From: a virus | DNA: 43,435 nucleotides | Reading direction: 5' to 3' (one strand) | IMG/VR virus record: IMGVR_UViG_3300025030_000200 | Coordinates: 1 to 43,435 of that record | Shown here: positions 36,908 through 43,435 of the stretch, in pieces | Layout of the letters: the number at the start of each line of letters is the position of its first letter | Position numbering within the stretch: the stretch's first letter is position 1 | Notes under the pieces: generated by a model | What the model was told of the DNA's origin: nothing | What the model saw: only the letters and a program-made list of their open reading frames with translations | Databases searched by the model: none | Position numbers and translations under genes: made by a program

Positions 36908-38356
36908 ATGAACAAGCGAACGGTGACGAGTGTTCTCGCTGCCGCCACCCTCTTCGTGGGGGTGGCGGCGTTTGGTGCGAGCACGCTCCCTGACAACCTC
37001 GTGGTTCAGGGGAGTGTGACTTGCACGTCCATCACGAATACGGGTAGCACCGACTACACGGAGGTCAACGCGGCCAACGGATCGGCTGACGTGCTCGACT
37101 ACACGGGAACGCTCGGGATCATGAACGGTTCCGACACGTTCCAGCTCTTCGACATCAACATCACGAACGCGAACCACACGGGGGGCTCGAACTTCGTCTA
37201 TGTGTTCGACATCGCCGGGATCACTCAGGATGCCCAGGCGAGAGAGACGGCGATCCTCATTGGTACCGGATGGGACTACGCTCTCGACATCGGGGCGAAC
37301 CCAATCCTCGGTGGTGCGGCGGATGCGATCACGATTGGTGGGTCGGACGCTACGTTCACGTTCACGCGCAACGATGCCGGGGCGGTGACGTTCTCGGGCG
37401 CAGACGACGCCGGAGCCGCGGACACCATCTATGACACCACGGGGACGGGTGCGGTCACCGTCGGGTCGGCTGACGTGACTGGGGTGACGCTGTCGTCTGA
37501 TGGTGGGACTCTCGACACGGCAACCGCCAACACGCTGACGCTCACAGCCCTGACTACGAACGCGGCGACGTTCATCGGTGCGGATGCGGCTTCGCCGGCC
37601 GATACGGTGTTCGACACAACCGGGGCTGGAGCCATCACGGTTGGGTCGGCTGATGTTACGTCGATCACGCTCACGACCGACGGAACCGGGACTGGAGAGG
37701 TCGTTCTTCCGCTTCAGTCCGTTGCCGGCGCAGAGATGGTCAACGATACTGTCGGTGGTGACCAGCTCGCGGATTCCATCACGCTGGATGCCGCTACTAC
37801 CATTTCCGGGTCGTACGATTTTACGGCCGGCACTGCGGGCAACGAAGCTGCGGTCGGGAATGTCGCCGTCGAGCGTTGCATGGGGGCGATCTGCCAGACG
37901 GTGATGACGCTCACCGCCGTCAACGTCGTCATCACCGACCCCGGCGCCGCGGCCGCGTATGGCGGGACGTTGATCTACGACTTCCCCGAGGGGCGGATCC
38001 TCGCGCTCGGAGTCGTCGCGGATCTCACGGCAACCGAGGCTTCGGCAACCATCGTGGACGACTGGGATGGGGACATCGCGTTCGGCACGGACGATGCGGA
38101 CGCAGGAGCCGGTCTTGCGGGCGATGAGGTTGACTGGGTTCCGAGCACGGCGACCACTCAGGCTGTAGGGAGCGTCGCGGCGACCGACTGCGCGAGTATC
38201 ATCACCGACCAGATTTACCACGACGGGCACACGACCGCGATCGACCTGTACGTGAACTTCGAGATCGACGACGCCGACATCTCGACCGGCGGAGCCGACG
38301 CCATCACGGTCAGCGGGACTGTCACGGTGACGTGGATCAATCTCGGCGACAACTAA
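36908..38356 (+). CDS. Secreted Thr/Gly-rich protein with internal repeats
   Basis: 482 residues with a classical signal peptide: MNKRTVTSVLAAATLFVGVAAFGAS (Lys/Arg start, hydrophobic core, small residues before the cut). The mature part is Thr/Gly/Asp/Ala-rich and beta-strand-like. A unit DTTG-x-GA-[V/I]-TVGSADVT occurs at about residues 178 and 238. The same kind of beta-helical composition occurs in fibres. A signal peptide is rare in virion proteins, so this may be an exported or surface-displayed product, or a virion protein with a mimicry signal. The start is two bases after the previous stop. Confidence 0.5.
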   Translation: MNKRTVTSVLAAATLFVGVAAFGASTLPDNLVVQGSVTCTSITNTGSTDYTEVNAANGSADVLDYTGTLGIMNGSDTFQLFDINITNANHTGGSNFVYVFDIAGITQDAQARETAILIGTGWDYALDIGANPILGGAADAITIGGSDATFTFTRNDAGAVTFSGADDAGAADTIYDTTGTGAVTVGSADVTGVTLSSDGGTLDTATANTLTLTALTTNAATFIGADAASPADTVFDTTGAGAITVGSADVTSITLTTDGTGTGEVVLPLQSVAGAEMVNDTVGGDQLADSITLDAATTISGSYDFTAGTAGNEAAVGNVAVERCMGAICQTVMTLTAVNVVITDPGAAAAYGGTLIYDFPEGRILALGVVADLTATEASATIVDDWDGDIAFGTDDADAGAGLAGDEVDWVPSTATTQAVGSVAATDCASIITDQIYHDGHTTAIDLYVNFEIDDADISTGGADAITVSGTVTVTWINLGDN

Positions 38357-38370
38357 CGGACAAGCCGAAA

Positions 38371-38390
38371 GGGGGGCCGCAAGGCCCCCT
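38371..38390 (+). terminator. GC hairpin with GNRA loop after the secreted-protein gene
   Basis: GGGGGCC-GCAA-GGCCCCC forms a 7-bp stem with a very stable GCAA tetraloop. No T-run follows, so it is more likely a stabilising or processing hairpin than an efficient terminator. Confidence 0.5.
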
Positions 38391-38409
38391 GATCGCATAG
38401 GGTGATTCC

Positions 38410-38811
38410 ATGCCGATGATTACAGCGGTGCGGCCGGTCGGCTCAGAGTGGGTCATGGGGACGACGGCCGCGACGCCCGTCACGGTGTCGGCGGCTGCGA
38501 CGATCAGCTCCTACGGCCACCCGACGCAGTTCGGTGGAGACGGCCATACGCTCTACCTGAAGCTCGACGCGACTTCCGTCGGAACCGATGTCTTGGTGGC
38601 GGCGTACGCTCATGCGGCCGGATCGGCTACGACAGCGGCGAACTACGCGGCGATCAGTCCGGCAGTCGTTCCCGATCCGACTGTGCTGACGACGAGTTGG
38701 CAGGCGTTCGACTTCTCTCCCCCGTGTACTGATTACGTGGGGTTTGTTCTGACAAACCGAGAAGTTGCGGATGCGGTGAAGGTCCACGCCGTTTACGTCC
38801 ACGGGGGTTAG
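38410..38811 (+). CDS. Small appendage-type beta protein, paralogue of the next
   Basis: 133 residues: beta-rich, Thr/Ala/Val-rich, with PVGSEWVMGT near the start and FGGDGHTLYLKLDA. The same two patterns occur in the next gene (PVGSAWVSGT and FGGDGYALYLYA), so the pair arose by duplication. Probably a tail or fibre-associated protein. Confidence 0.5.
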   Translation: MPMITAVRPVGSEWVMGTTAATPVTVSAAATISSYGHPTQFGGDGHTLYLKLDATSVGTDVLVAAYAHAAGSATTAANYAAISPAVVPDPTVLTTSWQAFDFSPPCTDYVGFVLTNREVADAVKVHAVYVHGG

Positions 38812-38813
38812 CC

Positions 38814-39425
38814 ATGGTGGCAACGGTTTTGAACCCTGTCGGGTCGGCGTGGGTTAGCGGAACGCCGACGACGAACGCCCAGATTGAGACAGGGTCGGGC
38901 GCCCTGGCGACGGAACTATTCCCGGTTGCGTTCGGAGGAGATGGCTACGCGCTTTATCTGTACGCGAAGCGAGAAATGACCACGACGATTACGGCGTACG
39001 CGCGGGCCGCGACCACGGGAAGCGGGTTTTTCGGGGCGGACTTCGCGAGTGTAGGCTCGATTTATAGCGCGGTTGCGAAGGTTGGCTGGACGGCTATCCC
39101 ATTCACGCCGCCTGCGACGGTTGCGCTGGCGTTCGACGTTACGAACGGCGACGCTTCGTTCGCGTCGGTAGATCGTGCGTGTAACGCGAACATCGCGACG
39201 ATAACCACATCCGCGGCACACGGGATGTCGGCTGGGGACACGGTCACCATTTGGGGGATGACCGACGGGACGTATGACGTGTCCAACGCCACGGTGTTGA
39301 GCGTCCCGCTTATCACGACGTTCACGTATGCGTTGACACACGCGGATGAGCTGGTGATTGCGGATGCGCTGGGAACGATCACACCATTCTTCCAGTACAA
39401 GTTGCTTCTCAAGTGGGGTGGCTAG
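38814..39425 (+). CDS. Appendage-type protein, paralogue of the previous
   Basis: 203 residues, starting two bases after the previous stop. The first half aligns with the previous protein; the second half adds a small beta domain with GDTVTIWGMTDGTYDVSNAT and TFTYALTHAD, which recurs in the last gene of the window (VSGMTDGALNGTFEIS and YALVHGD). Likely modular fibre parts. Confidence 0.5.
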   Translation: MVATVLNPVGSAWVSGTPTTNAQIETGSGALATELFPVAFGGDGYALYLYAKREMTTTITAYARAATTGSGFFGADFASVGSIYSAVAKVGWTAIPFTPPATVALAFDVTNGDASFASVDRACNANIATITTSAAHGMSAGDTVTIWGMTDGTYDVSNATVLSVPLITTFTYALTHADELVIADALGTITPFFQYKLLLKWGG

Positions 39426-40352
39426 ATGTTCGGACTCGGAGGGTTCTCTAAAGTCGCGCACTGGCTCGGGAAGAGCTTCGGATTCGTCTCGGGAGCGGCG
39501 CAGTCCGGACGGCCGTCGCTGTGGTGGGACGGAACTGCGGGTGGACCGCTGAAGTTCACCACGGATACCGGCGTCACGGGCAACGTGGCGAGTTCGACGA
39601 CACTGTCGTTCGACGACCTTGCGACCGGAACGAATACCGGCGCAACGATGGTTGTGGGAACCGGGGCGAGCTTGGCGGCGAGCGGAACCGGAACGATTGC
39701 GGCAACGTCCGTTACCGGAACGGTGCCTGTTGCGAATGGCGGGACGGGGCGAGCCTCGACGACGGCGTATGCCGTTCAGTGCGGCGGCACGACCGCAACG
39801 GGTGGTCACCAGCCGATTGCGGCACTCGGGGCGCTCGGGCAGGTTCTCACGTCGGGTGGGGCCGGAGTCCTGCCGACCTTCCAGGATGCGTCCGTGGCGG
39901 GAGGGACCGCCCAGTTCGACGTGAACGTGACGCCGGCTACGACCGCGGGCACGGCCACCTGGGAGGACCTCTGCGTCATCGCGTTGGACGCGGGCAAGAT
40001 GGCGAGCAACGGGGACAAGCTCAAGATTACCGCGTCCGGGGTTCTGGCGGCGAATGCGAACACGAAGTACGTCAGGATGAGAATCGGGTTCACGGACATC
40101 TGCTCGTGGAACGATGCCGGCAGCGGCTACAAGTGGCAGTTCGACACGGAGGTTATTCGCACGGGAGCAGCTACCGGGATTTGGAAGGGGTTCTCGTTCG
40201 CGGCGAATTTCGTCAAAAATCCCGAGACGGTTGCTATCGGTGAAACGTGGGCGAACGCTCTCGACATCAAGATCCAGGCGTACACGCCGACGACGGCCGG
40301 TGATGTGACGAACAACGCCCTCTCCGTGGAGTACTACCCGGCGCCTACGTGA
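39426..40352 (+). CDS. Tail-fibre-like protein
   Basis: 308 residues. After a hydrophobic head (FGLGGFSKVAHWLGKSFGFV) come Thr/Gly repeats and the phage fibre signature VPVANGGTGRASTTAYAVQC, followed by GVLPTFQDAS; the C-terminal half is a Trp/Phe-containing beta domain ending NALSVEYYPAPT. NGGTG motifs are common in trimeric fibres. It ends in TGA, four bases before the SGNH-like start. Confidence 0.65.
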   Translation: MFGLGGFSKVAHWLGKSFGFVSGAAQSGRPSLWWDGTAGGPLKFTTDTGVTGNVASSTTLSFDDLATGTNTGATMVVGTGASLAASGTGTIAATSVTGTVPVANGGTGRASTTAYAVQCGGTTATGGHQPIAALGALGQVLTSGGAGVLPTFQDASVAGGTAQFDVNVTPATTAGTATWEDLCVIALDAGKMASNGDKLKITASGVLAANANTKYVRMRIGFTDICSWNDAGSGYKWQFDTEVIRTGAATGIWKGFSFAANFVKNPETVAIGETWANALDIKIQAYTPTTAGDVTNNALSVEYYPAPT

Positions 40353-40355
40353 CTG

Positions 40356-40895
40356 GTGGCGTTGGGCGACAGCAAGACCTGGCTGGAGGGCTGGCAGCCG
40401 ACACTCCTTTCAGGGCTTGTTGCCGCAGGGACCAACTACCGGAAAACGGCAAGCAGCGGGGTCAACGGGGCGACGGTTGCGTCGTATGCCGCGGACATCG
40501 CTGCGAACCTGTCCGGGATCAATCCGGACGTTCCCGTGCCTGCGGTGCTCATCAACCTCGGGGTCAACGAGATTGGGGCGCCGCCGGCCAGCGCGACATG
40601 GAGAGCGAACTACCAGACGATCATCGACGCGGTTCATGCGAAGTGGGCGATAGCGGTGATCTACATCGCGTACCCATGGCGGCAGGGGTTCGACGCAAAC
40701 GCGGCAGTGCTTCATGGGTACATCGATCAGCTTCTAACCGACAACGTTGGCTTGTGTGTTGCTGGTCCGGACGAGGTTGCGGTCATCCAACCGCCTGACG
40801 ACGGGGCAACGAACACTACGGATGGGATCCACTATTCCGCGGCCGGAAATGTCGCATGGGCTTCGGCGTGGGAAACGACGTTACTGGGGACCTAA
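40356..40895 (+). CDS. SGNH/GDSL hydrolase-like protein
   Basis: 179 residues from GTG 40356, with no ribosome binding site. GDSKT is block I with the Ser; LINLGVNE is block III (G-x-N); DGIHYS carries the Asp/His pair of block V. SGNH enzymes deacetylate or de-esterify sugars; in phages they are usually parts of fibres that trim host glycans. Because it begins within three bases of the fibre stop, it may be reached by reinitiation or by frameshift as a fibre domain. Confidence 0.65.
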   Translation: MALGDSKTWLEGWQPTLLSGLVAAGTNYRKTASSGVNGATVASYAADIAANLSGINPDVPVPAVLINLGVNEIGAPPASATWRANYQTIIDAVHAKWAIAVIYIAYPWRQGFDANAAVLHGYIDQLLTDNVGLCVAGPDEVAVIQPPDDGATNTTDGIHYSAAGNVAWASAWETTLLGT

Positions 40896-40904
40896 GGAGG
40901 TAGC

Positions 40905-41333
40905 ATGGCAGCTTCAACGTGGGCATTCACTAACGGCGCGAGGACGAAACTTCTCGACGGGACGTTCGACATCGACAGCGACACATGGAAGATGGCGCTC
41001 TTCACGGACGGTTCCGATATCGGAGCGGCTTCGACGACGTATGCGCTGGTCACGAACGAGGTGGCGCACGCCCCCGCGACGACCGGCTATTCGACCGGCG
41101 GGATCGCGGTCACCTTGAATCTGTCCGGGACGACAACCGTGACCGTCGACATCGCGACCGATCCCGTCTGGACGACTGTTTCCGCGTCGCTCATTTGCCG
41201 CTACGCCGTGATCTACGAGGTCGGTGGCAGCGTCCTGTGCTGGTCCGATCTCGACGTGGCGAGCATCACCGTCACGGCAGGGAACACCCTCACGGTTGCG
41301 GCCCACACGTCCGGGGTGTTCACGCTCGCCTAA
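40905..41333 (+). CDS. Conserved phage appendage protein
   Basis: 142 residues behind AAGGAGGTAGC. WAFTNGARTKLLDGTFDIDS, then DTWKMALFTDGSD and ALVTNEVAHAPATTGYSTGG fit a family of small phage structural proteins seen in fibre regions. Its beta-rich plan suggests a collar or fibre protein. Confidence 0.55.
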   Translation: MAASTWAFTNGARTKLLDGTFDIDSDTWKMALFTDGSDIGAASTTYALVTNEVAHAPATTGYSTGGIAVTLNLSGTTTVTVDIATDPVWTTVSASLICRYAVIYEVGGSVLCWSDLDVASITVTAGNTLTVAAHTSGVFTLA

Positions 41334-41348
41334 GCACGAACCCAGGCC

Positions 41349-42758
41349 ATGGCGCTGACGGTCACGAGTCGCGGGACGGGGACTCACAACACCGGAGCAA
41401 CGACGCTCGTCCCGGGCGGAAGAACCGCGACGCTGGCCGTTGGATCCATGGGTGTTCTTTGCATCGCCCTCGACAACGCCGGATCGGCCGGGTCGGCCAT
41501 CATCGCGCCAACGTCGTGGACCGACGCGAAATCAAACGTCTGGACGCGCCGAACGAGTCGCCTCTACGACAACGGCGCGGCAAGCGCCGGGATCGAGATG
41601 GTGTTCTACACCGCTCCTATCACCACGGCGCTCCTGACGACGGATCTCGGAACGATCACGTGGAACCCCAGTGCTTCTCCTGTGGCGAAGGTGTGGACCT
41701 GGTACGAGGTCATTCCGTCGGGGGCGAACACCGTCGGGTATTCGACCGGCGGTGACATCGCCGGTGCGACGGCCGCAAACGCCCAGGTGACGACGGGCAG
41801 CGTTGTAGTCGGGGACGCGGTGATCGCGGGGTATTTCTCCGAGAACGTCAACGCGGTTACCGGCGATTCCGACACCACCAACGGAACGTGGACCGCTCAG
41901 CAAACGACGACAGTAGGAAGCGGCACTTCTGGCGTCCGCATCGCGACGCAGCAGAAGGTGCAGACGACGACCCCCAGCACTCAGTCCTACGATGTCACCG
42001 TCGCCTCGCAGGACCGCATCGCCGGCTACATCATGCTGCACGAAGTCGTCGACACGACGTTGACGCCGGGTGTGTTGGCGACCGCGACGACGAAGTTCGC
42101 GCCAACCGCGACGGCCACGACGAACCAGACGCTGACGCCTCCGGTGGTGGCAACGACCACGGCGACCTTCGCCCCGACGGCCACGAAGACGGAGAACCAG
42201 ACGCTGACGCCTCCGGTGGTGGCAACGACCACGGCGACCTTCGTCCCGACGGCCACGAAGACGGAGAACCAGACGCTGACGCCTCCGGTGGTGGCAACGA
42301 CCACGGCGACCTTCGTCCCGACGGCGACGATCTCTGGAAGCGTGGTGCTGACGCCGCCGGTGGTGGAGACCACGACGGCGACTTTCGTTCCGACGGTGGC
42401 CGCCACGGAGAACTGGCTGCTGACACCGCCGGTGGTGGCGACCGCGACGGAGACCTTCGTCCCGACTGCCATGATCTCGGGAAGCGCGGTACTGACGCCG
42501 CCGGCTGTGGCGACCGCGACGGAGACCTTCGTCCCGACGGTGGTTGCCTCGGCGCATCAGACGCTGACGCCGGGCGCGGTGGCGACGACGACAACCGGAT
42601 TCGCGCCGACGACGAATCTGACGGTGATTCCTGGAGAATTCAAACTGGAGTTCGAAGGGTTCGAGCCGGAGGTGCTGACGCAACTGAGGATCATCGTTCC
42701 GAAAGTAGGCAAAATGGTCGAATATCGCCCGGCGTACCTGTCGCGATGGTTGGCCTAA
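41349..42758 (+). CDS. Tail appendage protein with eight 21-residue repeats
   Basis: 469 residues. The first 230 form a beta-rich domain (GGRTATLAVGSMGVLCIALD). Residues about 235-430 hold eight or nine units, each LTPP[V/A]VAT-x-T-x-TF[A/V]PT then a variable part (ATKTENQT, ATISGSVV, AATENWL). The DNA repeats are 63 bp, with adjacent copies nearly identical at 42129-42320. It ends with a normal domain (EFKLEFEGFEPEVLTQLRII). Thr/Pro/Val units of this sort form spacer rods. All reading frames are open through the repeat because its length is a multiple of three. Confidence 0.6.
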   Translation: MALTVTSRGTGTHNTGATTLVPGGRTATLAVGSMGVLCIALDNAGSAGSAIIAPTSWTDAKSNVWTRRTSRLYDNGAASAGIEMVFYTAPITTALLTTDLGTITWNPSASPVAKVWTWYEVIPSGANTVGYSTGGDIAGATAANAQVTTGSVVVGDAVIAGYFSENVNAVTGDSDTTNGTWTAQQTTTVGSGTSGVRIATQQKVQTTTPSTQSYDVTVASQDRIAGYIMLHEVVDTTLTPGVLATATTKFAPTATATTNQTLTPPVVATTTATFAPTATKTENQTLTPPVVATTTATFVPTATKTENQTLTPPVVATTTATFVPTATISGSVVLTPPVVETTTATFVPTVAATENWLLTPPVVATATETFVPTAMISGSAVLTPPAVATATETFVPTVVASAHQTLTPGAVATTTTGFAPTTNLTVIPGEFKLEFEGFEPEVLTQLRIIVPKVGKMVEYRPAYLSRWLA

Positions 42759-42776
42759 TCAGGTAGGATTGGGAAC

Positions 42777-43435
42777 ATGAGCCACGGGAAAAAAACAAAG
42801 TACGCGCCGAAGGCGCTCAAGATCGCAAAGACGGTCAAGAGCAAGCAGCCCCATGCGTTGGCAGAGTGGGAGAGCACAGTCGGGATCACGGTGTCGGCGG
42901 ACGCATGGACGCCCGGGTTCGACTACTACTGGTTGAACATCCCCGACACGGCCGGGGATCCTTCGACGGTGTTCCCGCTGGCGACGCAGTATGCGACGCT
43001 GAGCTACACGGTTAGCGGAAATGTCGTCACGATCACAGTGGACGGGAGGTATGACTTCTTCGCCGATCAGACGATCATCGTGTCTGGGATGACGGATGGA
43101 GCACTCAACGGGACGTTCGAAATCTCCGGGAGTTCGGCAGCGGACCAGATCTCGTATGCCCTTGTCCATGGAGACATCCCGGCGACGGCGGATACGGGTG
43201 GTTCCGTGGCGTTTTCGTCGGATCGCGGGAACGTCTACGGTGACTTCGTTGGAGCCGCGACAGGTGCCCCGTTCAACGTCGAGGCCCAGGTGAGGTATGG
43301 GAAGTACAAGGGCGGGACGTATTCGCTTCGCGTAGAAGGATGCGGTGTGCGGGAGGTCTGCACGTCGACGAGTATCGGACTTGTCGTGGAGCTTGATCCC
43401 TATGCCTTCTCTGATATCTCGTGGTGGACCAGTGC
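42777..43435 (+). CDS. Appendage protein, cut by the window end
   Basis: At least 219 residues from ATG 42777, no stop before the end. A basic start (SHGKKTKYAPKALKIAKTVK) is followed by beta domains, one with VSGMTDGALNGTFEIS and YALVHGD, which also occurs in the 38814 gene. The GTG-G-T strand pattern (DTGGSVAFSSDRGNVYGDF) fits a fibre component. The function of the missing part is unknown. Confidence 0.55.
   Translation, partial: MSHGKKTKYAPKALKIAKTVKSKQPHALAEWESTVGITVSADAWTPGFDYYWLNIPDTAGDPSTVFPLATQYATLSYTVSGNVVTITVDGRYDFFADQTIIVSGMTDGALNGTFEISGSSAADQISYALVHGDIPATADTGGSVAFSSDRGNVYGDFVGAATGAPFNVEAQVRYGKYKGGTYSLRVEGCGVREVCTSTSIGLVVELDPYAFSDISWWTS

Overview
The window looks like a GC-rich, tailed double-stranded DNA phage of an unidentified bacterium, probably an uncultivated podovirus-type virus. 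It carries a packaging and head block (terminase large subunit, a P22/podovirus-style portal, scaffold-like protein, capsid). It also carries very large internal-virion-type proteins, a lysis module (M15-type endolysin, membrane protein, lipoproteins) and a replication block (DnaB-type helicase, ssDNA-binding-like protein, RusA-like resolvase, Cas4/RecB-like nuclease, GroES). No integrase, reverse transcriptase, polymerase, tRNA or CRISPR array was recognised. The right end cuts a gene, and the left end opens inside the tail of a Gly-rich gene behind a run of ten G. The two plus-strand blocks could therefore join across the ends if the genome is circular or permuted.

Layout: (1) 1-12.35 kb, plus strand: Gly-rich proteins, a GNAT-like protein, an 1802-residue putative ejection protein, a lysis cassette, a strong terminator at 11.62 kb, then a GroES-like protein with a DnaJ-like cysteine insert. 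(2) 12.05-28.42 kb, minus strand: a long early-type block read right to left, with most genes joined by ATGA or GTGA stop/start overlaps. It starts with a possible replication initiator at 28.4 kb, runs through many small, often Cys-rich accessory proteins, then DnaB, GroES, a non-coding control region at 19.8-20.3 kb, a nuclease, an SSB-like protein, a DUF6745-like protein and RusA. (3) 28.6-43.4 kb, plus strand: terminase, portal, scaffold, capsid, then Thr/Gly-rich fibre and appendage proteins including an SGNH-hydrolase-like protein.

The most unusual feature is a family of 15 tandem microgenes on the minus strand, in four arrays (27.4-27.6, 23.26-24.11, 20.31-21.12 and 12.67-14.22 kb). 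Each encodes a head of the MIDPGPCV type, a run of degenerate tetrapeptides V-x-x-[S/R/G] (12-bp DNA units) and a tail LEEE[S/P/L] or a close variant. The codons of that tail form the Shine-Dalgarno sequence of the next gene, and the stop codon overlaps the next start. Every complete member has a residue count divisible by four, and members in distant arrays share long identical segments (94 bp in one case). Two of the arrays sit directly in front of replication genes (DnaB and RusA). I know of no described system of this kind, and its function is open.

Regulation visible in sequence: four minus-strand sigma70-like promoters (TTGACA, 17-18 bp, TATCTT or TATACT). A TATCTCCC motif occurs as a perfect palindrome at one promoter, as a half-site in another, and as five copies about 20 bp apart in the control region, which suggests a phage regulator with a defined operator. 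Two nearly identical 61-64 bp intergenic elements carry a GC hairpin and lie in front of genes in the same block.
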